Source of the DNA: Kitasatospora sp. NBC_01266
GTDB lineage: Bacteria; Actinomycetota; Actinomycetes; Streptomycetales; Streptomycetaceae
DNA: 64,000 nucleotides
Assembly (NCBI RefSeq): GCF_036242395.1
Contig: NZ_CP108459.1
Coordinates: 62,001 to 126,000 of the forward strand
Reading direction: 5' to 3'
Positions 49,601 through 64,000 of this stretch are shown in pieces. Numbering within the stretch: the stretch's first letter is position 1; each line of letters opens with the position of its first letter. A model generated the notes under the pieces. It saw nothing but the letters and a program-made list of their open reading frames with translations, was not told where the DNA came from and ran no database searches. The translations under genes and the position numbers were made by a program.

Positions 49601-52600
49601 CCGTCCGGGCCGGCGACCACGCCGGCTGCCCGAGCGTCGACGAGCTGACCCTGGAAGCGCCCCTGGTGCTGCCCGAGCGCGGCGGTGTCGCGCTGCGGGT
49701 GACCGTGGACGCCCCCGACCAGGCCGGCCGGCGCACCGTCACCGTCCACTCCCGGGTGGAGGACACCGGCGCGGCCTGGACCCGGCACGCGGTCGGCACC
49801 CTGAGCCGGACCGCCGCCGAACCCCGGACCTTCGACACCGCGCCGTGGCCCCCGGCCGGCGCCGAGGCCGTCGACCTCGACGGCTTCTACGCCGACATCG
49901 CCCGCGAGGGCCTGGTCTACGGCCCGGTCTTCCAGGGCCTGAGCGCCGCCTGGCGGGTCGGCACCGACATCTACGCCGAGGTGCAGCTGCCCGAGGGCAC
50001 CGACGCCACCGGCTTCGGCCTGCACCCCGCGCTGCTCGACGCCGCCCTGCACACCGTCGCGCTGACCGGCGTGACCGGCTCCCAGGGCGCGCTGCCCTTC
50101 GCCTGGTCGGGCGTCTCGCTCGCCGCCGAAGGCGCCACCAGCGTGCGGGTGCGGGTCCGCCCGCTGGGCGAGGGCGAGGTCGGCGTGGACCTCGCCGACT
50201 CCGCCGGCGCCCCGGTCGCCGCCATCGACTCCCTGGTGCTGCGCCCGCTGACCGAGGACCTGCTCACCGCCGACCGGGCCCTGGTCCGCGACGCCCTCTT
50301 CCGGATCGACTGGCAGCCCGTCGCCCAGCCGCCGGCCGAGGGCCGCACCGTCCGGGCCTGGGACGCCCCGCGCGACACCGAGGTCGCCGACGTCGTGGTC
50401 TGGACGCCCACCCCGGGCACCGACGCCCAGGCCGCCCGCACCGCCGTGCACCAGGCGCTGGACGTGGTCCGGCAGTGGCTGGCGGACGAGCGCTGCGCGG
50501 CCTCGACCCTGGTGGTGCGCACCCACGGCGCCGCCGCGCTGCCCGGCGAGGACGCCGTGGACCTGGCCGGCGCCGCCGTCTGGGGCCTGGTGCGCTCCGC
50601 GCAGTCCGAGAACCCCGGCCGCATCGTGCTGCTCGACACCGACCCGCAGGCCGCCGCCGAGACCGCCGCCGCCGCCGTCGCCACCGGCGAGTCCCAGATC
50701 GCGGTGCGCGCCGGTGTCCAGCTGGCGCCGCGCCTGGTGCGCGCCGACAGCGACCCGGCGACGGCCCCGGCCGTGCCGGCGTTCGACCCGGACGGCACCG
50801 TGCTACTGGCCGGCGGCACCGGCACCCTGGGCAGGCACCTCGCCCGGCACCTGATCACCGAACACGGCGTCGGCCGCATCGTGCTGACCAGCCGGCGCGG
50901 CCCGGCCGCCGAGGGCGCCGCCGAACTCCTCGCGGAGCTGCGCGAGTTGGGCGCTGAGGCGGAGATCGCCGCCTGCGACGCGGCCGACCGCGACGCGCTG
51001 GCCGCGCTGCTCGCGCAGCTGCCCGCCGACCGCCCGCTCACCGGCGTCGTCCACCTGGCCGGCGTGCTGGACGACGGCATCCTCGCCTCCCTCACCCCCG
51101 AGCGGGTCGACGCCGTGCTGCGGCCCAAGATCGACGCCGCCGTCAACCTGCACGAGCTGACGGCCGGTCTGGACCTGGCCGCCTTCGTGCTCTTCTCCTC
51201 CGTCGCGGGCGTCCTGGGCAACCCGGGCCAGGCCAACTACGCCGCCGCCAACACCTTCCTGGACGCCCTCGCCGCGCACCGCCGCGCCCACGGCCTGCCC
51301 GCCCAGTCCCTGGCCTGGGGCTTCTGGGGCGAGGCCAGCGGCATGACCAGCGGCCTGACGGCCGACGAGCGCACCCGCATCGCCGCCCAGGGCGGCGTGC
51401 TCCCGATCGCCTCGGACGAGGGCGTGGCCCTCTTCGACGCCGCCCGCCGCGCCGGCGACGCCACCCTCGTCCCGGTCAAGCTGAACATCGCCGCCATCCG
51501 GGCCCAGGGCGCGAGCGCCCGCGAGGTGTTCCGGGCCCTCGCCCCGGTCACCGCCCGCCGCAAGGCCGGGGCCAAGGTCGAGACCGGCGGGCTGCAGCAG
51601 CGGCTGGCCGCCGTCGCCGAGGCCGACCGCGAGGCCGCCGTGCTCGAGCTGGTCCTCCAGCAGATCGCGGACGTCCTCGGCTTCAGCTCCACCCAGGCCA
51701 TCGAACCCGAGCGGGCCTTCAAGGAGCTGGGCTTCGACTCGCTGCGCGCGGTGGAGTTCCGCAACGGGCTGGTCGAGGCGACCGGGCTGCGGCTGCCCGC
51801 CACCGTCGTCTTCGACTACCCCAACCCGCTGGGGCTGGCCCGCCACCTGCTCACCGAGATCTCCGGCCTGCCCGAGCAGGCGGCCGCGCCCGCCGCGGCC
51901 GCGCCCGTCACCGGCGACCCGATCGCGATCGTCGGCATGGCCTGCCGCTTCCCCGGCGGCATCGGCTCGCCCGAGGACCTGTGGCAGGCCGTCGTCGGCG
52001 GGGTGGACGTCATCTCCGGCTTCCCCACCGACCGCGGCTGGGACATCGCCCGGATCTACGACCCCCAGGGCCTGCGCCCCGACACCAGCTACACCGACCA
52101 GGGCGGCTTCCTGGACCACGCGGGCGACTTCGACGCCGACTTCTTCGGGATCAGCCCCAACGAGGCGCTGATCATGGACCCGCAGCAGCGCCAGCTGCTC
52201 GAGGTCTCCTGGGAGGCGCTGGAGCGGTCGGGCATCGACCCGCGCTCGCTCAAGGGCAGCAAGACCGGCGTCTACGCCGGGATGATGTACCACGACTACG
52301 CGCACAACGCGAGCACCGGCGGCATCGCCTCCGGCCGGATCTCCTACGTCCTGGGCCTCGAGGGCCCGTCGATGACGGTGGACACCGCCTGCTCGTCCTC
52401 GCTGGTCTCGCTGCACCTGGCGATCCAGTCGCTGCGCTCGGGCGAGTCCACGCTGGCCCTGGTCGGCGGCGTGACCGTGATGTCCGACCCGGAGATCTTC
52501 GTCGAGTTCAGCCGCCAGAAGGGCATGGCCGCCGACGGCCGCTGCAAGTCCTTCGCGGGTGCGGCCGACGGTGCCGCCTGGTCGGAGGGCGTCGGCGTGC

Positions 52601-55600
52601 TGGTGGTCGAGCGCCTCTCGGACGCGCGCCGCAACGGGCACCAGGTGCTCGCGGTGGTGAGCGGCTCGGCGGTCAACCAGGACGGTGCGTCGAACGGTCT
52701 GACGGCGCCCAACGGTCCCTCGCAGCAGCGGGTGATCCAGCAGGCGCTCGCCTCGGCCGGCCTGACCACGGCCGAGGTCGACGCCGTGGAGGCGCACGGC
52801 ACCGGCACCACCCTCGGTGACCCGATCGAGGCGCAGGCGCTGCTGGCCACCTACGGCCAGGGCCGCGCCGAGGACAAGCCGCTCCGGCTCGGCTCGCTGA
52901 AGTCCAACATCGGCCACGCCCAGGCGGCGGCCGGCGTCGGCGGCGTCATCAAGATGGTGCTGGCGCTGCGCAACGAGCTGCTGCCGAAGACCCTGCACGT
53001 GGACGAGCCGACCCCGCACGTGGACTGGGAGGCCGGCAACGTCGAGCTCCTCACGGAAGCCGTCCAGTGGCCGGCCGGCGAGCGCCCGCGTCGCGCGGGT
53101 ATCTCCTCGTTCGGCCTGAGCGGCACCAACGCCCACATCATCATCGAGGAAGCCCCGGCGGCCGCAGCCGAGGAGGCGGTCGAGCGCCACGAGCCGCCGG
53201 TCGTCCCGGTCGTGCTCTCCGGCCGCACGCCGAAGGCGCTGGCCGACCAGGCCGCCCGGCTGGGCGCGCAGGTCGCCGAGCAGCAGGACGTGTCGCTGAC
53301 CGACCTGGCCTACTCCACGGTGACCGGACGCACGGCGCACGAGCACCGCGCGGTGGTCGTGGCCGAGAACCGCGAGGAGCTGCTGGCCGGCCTCTCCGCC
53401 CTCGCCGAGGGGAGCGGTTCGGCGGGTGTGGTCGCGGGTGGCCGGGTGGACGGCGCTACGGCGTTCGTGTTCACCGGTCAGGGTGCGCAGCGGCTCGGGA
53501 TGGGCCGTGAGCTGCACGGCGCGTTCCCGGTGTTCGCTACCGCGCTGGACGAGGCCGTGGCCGCGCTCGACGCCTACCTCGAGATTCCGCTGAAGGACGT
53601 GATGTGGGGCGAGGACGCGGAGCTGCTGGCCGGCACCGCGTACACCCAGCCCGCGCTGTTCGCCGTCGAGACCGCGCTGTTCCGTCTGGTGGAGTCGTGG
53701 GGGGTGCGCCCGGACTTCCTGGCCGGGCACTCGATCGGTGAGATCACCGCCGCCCACGCCTCCGGTGCGATCGGTCTGGAGGACGCGGCCCGCCTGGTCG
53801 CGGCCCGTGGCCGGTTGATGCAGGCGCTGCCGGCCGGTGGCGCGATGGCCGCGCTCCAGGCGACCGAGGCCGAGGTCCTGCCGCACCTGACGGACACCGT
53901 CGGGATCGCGGCGATCAACAGCCCCTCCTCGGTGGTGGTTTCGGGTGTCGAGGCGGATGTCGAGGCGATCGTCGCCGAGTTCACCGCCCAGGGCCGCAAG
54001 ACCAGCCGTTTGAAGGTCTCGCACGCCTTCCACTCCCCGCTGATGGACCCGGTCCTCGCCGAGTTCCACCTGGTCGCCGAGAGCATCACCCGCAGCCGGC
54101 CCACCATCCCGGTGGTCTCCGGCGTGCACGGTGAGGTGACCGAGGACTGGGGCACCCCGGACTACTGGACCCGCCACCTGCGCGAGGCCGTCCGCTTCGC
54201 CGACACGGTCACCCACCTGCACGGACGCGGCGTGACCCGGTTCCTGGAGCTGGGCCCGGACGCGATCCTGACCGCGCTCACCCAGAGCACCCTGGACAGC
54301 GACACCCCGATCGTCGTCGTCCCGACCGTCCGCAAGAACCAGCCCGAGGCGCAGACCCTCCTGTCGGCCGTGGCCCGCCTCTTCACGGCCGGCACCCGCA
54401 TCGACTGGACCGCCTTCCACAACGGCACCGGCGCCCACCGCCTCGACCTGCCCACCTACCCCTTCCAGCGCGAGCGCTACTGGATCATCGCGAACCAGGG
54501 CGGCGGCGACCCCGCCTCCCTCGGCCTCAGCACGCTCGACCACCCGTTGCTCGGCGCGGTCATCTCCTCACCCGAGACCGACGGCGTGGTGCTGACCGGC
54601 CGACTCTCGACCGCCGTCCAGCCCTGGCTGGCCGACCACCGGATCGGCGAGGCCGTCGTCTTCCCCGGCACCGGATTCGTGGAGCTCGCGATCCGCGCGG
54701 GCGACGAGGTCGGCTGCCCGGCGGTGGAGGAACTGACCCTCGAAGCACCGCTGGTGCTGCCCGAGTCCGGCGGCGTGGCCGTGCGGGTGTCGGTCGGCGC
54801 GGCGGACGACGCCGACCGGCGGACGGTGACCTTCTTCTCGCGCGGCGACGAGGACGAGCCGTGGGTGCGCCACGCGACCGGCGTGCTGACCGCCGAAGCG
54901 GCGGCCCCGGCCCGGCAGTTCGACGCGGCGGTGTGGCCGCCGCAGGGTGCCGAACCGCTGGAGCTCGACGGGTTCTACGACGAGGTGGCGGAAGCCGGGC
55001 TGGTCTACGGACCCGTGTTCCAGGGGCTGCGCGCCGCCTGGCGGGTGGGTGACGACGTGTTCGGCGACGTGCTGCTGCCCGAGGGCGTCGAAGCCGACCG
55101 GTTCGGCGTCCACCCGGCCCTGCTCGACGCGGCGCTCCACCTGGTGGCGCTGTCCGGGGTGACCGGCGGTCAGGCGGCGCTGCCGTTCGCCTGGTCCGGG
55201 GTCTCCCTGGCGGCCGAGGGCGCGACGCGGCTGCGGGTCCGGGTCACCGCCCGGGGCGAGGGCACCGTGAGCGTGGACCTCGCGAACGCGGCCGGCCTGC
55301 CGGTCGCCTCGATCGGCTCGCTGGTGCTGCGGCCGCTCAGCTCGGTGGCGAACGCCACCGAGACGTCCGCCGCCCGGGACGCGCTCTTCCAGGTGGACTG
55401 GTCGCCGCTGGCGACCGGCGACCCGGTCGACGCGCTGTCGGTCGGTTCGTGGGAGTCGGCCACCGCACCCGGTGCCACCGTGCCGCAGGCCGTCGTCTGG
55501 GACGTGGCACCGGTGCCGGACACGGACGCCGCCGCCTTGCAGGACTCGCTGGCCACGGCACTGCGCACCGTCCAGGACTGGCTGGCCGATGACCGCTTCG

Positions 55601-57246
55601 AGGGCGCGACGCTGGTCGTCCGCACCCGGGGCGCGGTCGCCCTGTCCGAGACGCGGACCCCCGATCTGGCGGGTGCGGCGCTCTGGGGCCTGGTGCGCTC
55701 CGCGCAGTCCGAGAACCCCGGCCGGATCGTCCTCATGGACTCCGACACCGACATCAGCACCGACACCGACGCCGAGATCGCCGCAGCCGTGGCCTCGGGC
55801 GAGACGCAGCTCGCCGTGCGCGACGGCGTGGCCCACACACCGCGCCTGGTGCGCGCCCCGGCGGCGGCCGACGGAGCCCAGGCGTCGGCGTTCGCCCCGG
55901 AGGGCACCGTGCTGGTCACGGGCGGCACCGGCCTGCTGGGCCGCCTGTTCGCCCGGCACCTGGTCACCGAACACGGTGTCCGGCACCTGCTGCTGACCAG
56001 CCGTCGCGGCCCCGCCGCCGAGGGCGCCGCCGAGCTGGTCGCCGAGCTGTCCGCCCTGGGCGCCTCGGTCGAGGTGGCCGCCTGCGACACCGGCGACCGC
56101 CCGTCCCTGGAGCGGCTGCTGGCCGGTATCCCGGCCGAGCACCCGCTGACCGGTGTCCTGCACCTGGCGGGTGTGATCGACGACGGCATCCTCGCCTCCC
56201 TCACCCCCGAGCGGCTGGCGAACGTGCTGCGGCCCAAGGCCGCCGCGGCCCTGCACCTGCACGAGCTGACGGCCGGTCACGACCTGGCGGCCTTCGTGCT
56301 CTTCTCCTCGGCGGCCGGTGTCCTGGGCAACCCGGGCCAGGCCAACTACGCCGCGGCCAACGCCTTCCTGGACGCCCTCGCCGCGCACCGCCGCGCCCAA
56401 GGCCTGCCCGTCCAGTCCCTCGCCTGGGGACCGTGGGCGGGGGAGGAGGCGGCCGGCGGCATGGCCGGCGAACTGGCGGCGTCCGGCAGCGACCGGATCG
56501 GCCGCAGCGGCATCGAGGCCCTCTCCGCGAGCGCGGGCACCGAGGTGTTCGACGCCGCGTACGCCCAGGGCGCAGCCGCCCTGGTGACCATGCGGCTGAA
56601 CCTCAAGGCGCTGCGGGCCGCCACCGACCTGCCGCCCCTGCTGCGTGCGCTGGCCCCGGCCCGCGCCCGGCGCCGGGCGCAGTCCTCGGCGGTCGACACG
56701 ACGGCGTTCCGCAGCCGGATGGCGGCCCTGTCCGACCAGGCCCGCACCGACGAACTCATCGACCTGGTGAGGGCGCACGCGGCCGCGGTCCTCGGCCACT
56801 CCTCGGCCGCCGCGATCGGCAAGACCCGCGAGTTCAACGAGTTCGGCTTCGACTCGCTGTCCGCCGTCGAATTCCGCAACAGCCTCGCCGAGGCCACCGG
56901 GCTGCGCCTGCCGCCCACGCTGGTCTTCGACTACCCCAACCCCACGGCGGTCGCCGAGTTCTTCGCCGAGGAACTCCGCCCGGCGCAGGACGCGGGCAGC
57001 ACCGGCGACGCGGTCGACCCCGACTCGGACGAAGGAAAGATCCGCCGGCTGCTGCAGACCGTCCCGATGTCCCGCCTGCGGGAACTGGGTCTGGTCGACA
57101 CCTTGCTCCACCTTGCCGACGGACCGGCGGAGCACTCGGAGTCCACGCTCGTCGACGACGCGGAAGCGATCGACGATCTGGACGCCGAGAGCTTGATCAA
57201 CATGGCGCTCGAAGGTCTCGGGCTCGACGAGACACAGGGAATGTGA
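46648..57246 (+). CDS. PKS-E: two-module polyketide synthase (modules 8 and 9), module 8 methylmalonyl
   Basis: The 3532-residue protein begins EKILDYLKKVTADL (docking). Module 8: KS from 34 (Cys206), AT Ser661 in GHSQGE with YASH at 762-765, the methylmalonyl-CoA signature; DH His968 in HRVGESVFFP and Asp1131/His1135; KR with LDD (1474-1476) and Tyr1531, B-type; ACP Ser1698. Module 9: KS from 1757 (Cys1915), AT Ser2362 with HAFH at 2459 (malonyl), DH His2664 in HRIGEAVVFP and Asp2827/His2831, KR with IDD and Tyr3234, B-type; ACP Ser3403. Both DHs have Glu where HxxxG normally has Gly. The long tail resembles that of PKS-A. ATG 46648 follows GTGGGA; the frame is open much further left but only as a shadow of PKS-D. 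Confidence 0.95.
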   Translation: MANDEKILDYLKKVTADLHQTRQRLQDVEAQAREPIAIVAMSCRYPGGISTPEQLWELVAEGRDAVAGMPTDRGWDLEALMNPDLDAAGASYVHQGGFLENAGLFDPGFFGLSPMEAEGTDPQQRLVLEVSWEAFERAGIDPQTLRGGSVGVYMGSGIQDYGDFDEGVPEAVEAYMATARAASVISGRVSYVLGLEGPSFTVDTACSSSLVAIHLAAQALRQSECTLALAGGVMIMSTPSPFVAFSHQKGLSPDGRCRAFSDSADGTGWAEGVGVILLERLSDARRNGHPVLAVIQGSAINSDGASNGLTAPSGPAQQKVIRQALANAQIPGSHVDLVEAHGTGTTLGDPIEAQALLTTYGQDHSAERPLRLGSFKSNIGHAQGAAGVGGVIKTVMALRHGLMPRTLHVTEPSSHVDWNAGHVKLLTEAEPWPRTEDHPRTAGVSAFGLSGTNSHVIISEAPEAEPADDTAEPTAAPLASPVLPYLLSARGTQALRGQAAKLAAFVRDDAELALPDLGHSLLTRRAAFDHRAVVLGGDRDALLAGLDALAAGDKSPAVVRGTALGSSRIAFVFPGQGSQWVGMAVELIESAPAFADRMRECAQALSAFVDWDLFDVLYERDGAPTFADVDVVQPVLWAVMVSLAELWRSFGVQPDAVVGHSQGEIAAATAAGALTLEDGARIVALRSKIIRSGLAGLGGMMSVRLPATEAEALLPRWSGRLQLAVVNSPTSVVVCGDVDALDELYNQLEESGVQARKIPVDYASHSVFVEEIRDRVIAALADVAPRSTPTAFYSTVTGTRLDTATLDADYWYRNLRQTVLFEETTRRLLDDGFTAFVEASPHPGLLVGLAETVSAVGATAAPIGSLRRNEGGLDRFVASLAEAHTHGLPVDWTQFFGTGGTPVDLPTYAFQREQYWAQAPAARGDVAAAGLEPADHPLLGAIVSSPDGEGFTLTGRLATGTHGWLGDHRVGESVFFPGTGFVELAVRAGDHAGCPSVDELTLEAPLVLPERGGVALRVTVDAPDQAGRRTVTVHSRVEDTGAAWTRHAVGTLSRTAAEPRTFDTAPWPPAGAEAVDLDGFYADIAREGLVYGPVFQGLSAAWRVGTDIYAEVQLPEGTDATGFGLHPALLDAALHTVALTGVTGSQGALPFAWSGVSLAAEGATSVRVRVRPLGEGEVGVDLADSAGAPVAAIDSLVLRPLTEDLLTADRALVRDALFRIDWQPVAQPPAEGRTVRAWDAPRDTEVADVVVWTPTPGTDAQAARTAVHQALDVVRQWLADERCAASTLVVRTHGAAALPGEDAVDLAGAAVWGLVRSAQSENPGRIVLLDTDPQAAAETAAAAVATGESQIAVRAGVQLAPRLVRADSDPATAPAVPAFDPDGTVLLAGGTGTLGRHLARHLITEHGVGRIVLTSRRGPAAEGAAELLAELRELGAEAEIAACDAADRDALAALLAQLPADRPLTGVVHLAGVLDDGILASLTPERVDAVLRPKIDAAVNLHELTAGLDLAAFVLFSSVAGVLGNPGQANYAAANTFLDALAAHRRAHGLPAQSLAWGFWGEASGMTSGLTADERTRIAAQGGVLPIASDEGVALFDAARRAGDATLVPVKLNIAAIRAQGASAREVFRALAPVTARRKAGAKVETGGLQQRLAAVAEADREAAVLELVLQQIADVLGFSSTQAIEPERAFKELGFDSLRAVEFRNGLVEATGLRLPATVVFDYPNPLGLARHLLTEISGLPEQAAAPAAAAPVTGDPIAIVGMACRFPGGIGSPEDLWQAVVGGVDVISGFPTDRGWDIARIYDPQGLRPDTSYTDQGGFLDHAGDFDADFFGISPNEALIMDPQQRQLLEVSWEALERSGIDPRSLKGSKTGVYAGMMYHDYAHNASTGGIASGRISYVLGLEGPSMTVDTACSSSLVSLHLAIQSLRSGESTLALVGGVTVMSDPEIFVEFSRQKGMAADGRCKSFAGAADGAAWSEGVGVLVVERLSDARRNGHQVLAVVSGSAVNQDGASNGLTAPNGPSQQRVIQQALASAGLTTAEVDAVEAHGTGTTLGDPIEAQALLATYGQGRAEDKPLRLGSLKSNIGHAQAAAGVGGVIKMVLALRNELLPKTLHVDEPTPHVDWEAGNVELLTEAVQWPAGERPRRAGISSFGLSGTNAHIIIEEAPAAAAEEAVERHEPPVVPVVLSGRTPKALADQAARLGAQVAEQQDVSLTDLAYSTVTGRTAHEHRAVVVAENREELLAGLSALAEGSGSAGVVAGGRVDGATAFVFTGQGAQRLGMGRELHGAFPVFATALDEAVAALDAYLEIPLKDVMWGEDAELLAGTAYTQPALFAVETALFRLVESWGVRPDFLAGHSIGEITAAHASGAIGLEDAARLVAARGRLMQALPAGGAMAALQATEAEVLPHLTDTVGIAAINSPSSVVVSGVEADVEAIVAEFTAQGRKTSRLKVSHAFHSPLMDPVLAEFHLVAESITRSRPTIPVVSGVHGEVTEDWGTPDYWTRHLREAVRFADTVTHLHGRGVTRFLELGPDAILTALTQSTLDSDTPIVVVPTVRKNQPEAQTLLSAVARLFTAGTRIDWTAFHNGTGAHRLDLPTYPFQRERYWIIANQGGGDPASLGLSTLDHPLLGAVISSPETDGVVLTGRLSTAVQPWLADHRIGEAVVFPGTGFVELAIRAGDEVGCPAVEELTLEAPLVLPESGGVAVRVSVGAADDADRRTVTFFSRGDEDEPWVRHATGVLTAEAAAPARQFDAAVWPPQGAEPLELDGFYDEVAEAGLVYGPVFQGLRAAWRVGDDVFGDVLLPEGVEADRFGVHPALLDAALHLVALSGVTGGQAALPFAWSGVSLAAEGATRLRVRVTARGEGTVSVDLANAAGLPVASIGSLVLRPLSSVANATETSAARDALFQVDWSPLATGDPVDALSVGSWESATAPGATVPQAVVWDVAPVPDTDAAALQDSLATALRTVQDWLADDRFEGATLVVRTRGAVALSETRTPDLAGAALWGLVRSAQSENPGRIVLMDSDTDISTDTDAEIAAAVASGETQLAVRDGVAHTPRLVRAPAAADGAQASAFAPEGTVLVTGGTGLLGRLFARHLVTEHGVRHLLLTSRRGPAAEGAAELVAELSALGASVEVAACDTGDRPSLERLLAGIPAEHPLTGVLHLAGVIDDGILASLTPERLANVLRPKAAAALHLHELTAGHDLAAFVLFSSAAGVLGNPGQANYAAANAFLDALAAHRRAQGLPVQSLAWGPWAGEEAAGGMAGELAASGSDRIGRSGIEALSASAGTEVFDAAYAQGAAALVTMRLNLKALRAATDLPPLLRALAPARARRRAQSSAVDTTAFRSRMAALSDQARTDELIDLVRAHAAAVLGHSSAAAIGKTREFNEFGFDSLSAVEFRNSLAEATGLRLPPTLVFDYPNPTAVAEFFAEELRPAQDAGSTGDAVDPDSDEGKIRRLLQTVPMSRLRELGLVDTLLHLADGPAEHSESTLVDDAEAIDDLDAESLINMALEGLGLDETQGM
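48628..48942 (+). other. Methylmalonyl-specific AT core of module 8
   Basis: GHSQGE (Ser661) and YASH (762-765) are the two motifs that mark methylmalonyl-CoA ATs. Every other complete AT in the window has GHS(I/V)GE and HAFH. This AT is also much less similar to its neighbours than they are to each other. Confidence 0.92.
53400..54450. repeat. About 1-kb inverted repeat copy 2 (PKS-E module 9 AT)
   Basis: Partner of about 12470-13530. Both copies share the unusual stretch encoding ESITRSRPTIPVVSGVHGEV, which the other malonyl ATs lack, showing that they descend from one recent copying event. Confidence 0.75.
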
Positions 57247-57255
57247 GAGAAGCAG

Positions 57256-64000
<6,745 letters not shown>

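Overview
The window is very GC-rich, with G/C at most third codon positions, GTG starts and type I modular polyketide synthases, so it points to an actinomycete of the Streptomyces/Kitasatospora kind. About 94% of it from 4.2 kb to the right edge belongs to one polyketide biosynthetic cluster that continues past position 64000. The left 4.1 kb looks like unrelated chromosomal sequence: a cut-off gene, a small winged-helix protein, a HAD-type hydrolase, an XRE regulator, and a tightly coupled trio (zinc ribbon, terpene-synthase-like protein, 64-residue protein) divergent from that regulator. A perfect 16-bp stem-loop at 4222-4257 separates the two parts.

Cluster layout: a leftward unit reads P450 (27500) > ferredoxin > PKS-A (loading ACP + modules 1-3) > PKS-B (module 4), ending at 4271. 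In the middle, tetR (rightward) and a DHA2-type exporter (leftward) converge on a shared terminator. A rightward unit from 31138 reads PKS-C (modules 5-6) > PKS-D (module 7) > PKS-E (modules 8-9) > PKS-F (module 10 and the start of 11, cut by the window edge). PKS-A to PKS-F are working labels only, as are the module numbers.

Nine complete modules have KS-AT-DH-KR-ACP or a near variant, and one (module 7) is KS-AT-KR-ACP. There is no ER and no thioesterase in the window. Every AT carries malonyl motifs (HAFH) except module 8 (YASH, methylmalonyl). The ketoreductase of module 6 has lost its Lys, Tyr and Asn. Read colinearly, the line should make starter-(CH=CH)5-C(=O)-CH2-CH(OH)-CH2-CH=C(CH3)-CH=CH-CH=CH-..., a pentaenone followed by a hydroxy and a methyl-triene. 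The synthase starts with a lone ACP and no loading AT, so the starter must be delivered in trans. This arrangement is known from beta-amino-acid-primed macrolactam synthases such as vicenistatin, and from some aminopolyol synthases. A polyene macrolactam is therefore a reasonable but unproven guess; starter-supply genes, TE, discrete AT and the pathway activator are presumably to the right of the window.

Regulation visible in the DNA: (i) four TCGAG-type heptamers with exact 11-bp period at 27838-27877, the classic form of a SARP activator site; (ii) a CCCCTAAYTTG motif shared by the P450 and PKS-C upstream regions, in phased repeats at the latter; (iii) a 15-bp element GCGTNNNTGATACGC in front of both tetR and the exporter, overlapping a good promoter at the exporter. 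No SARP or LuxR gene is in the window. Several AT/DH segments are nearly identical between the leftward and rightward PKS genes, forming large inverted repeats.
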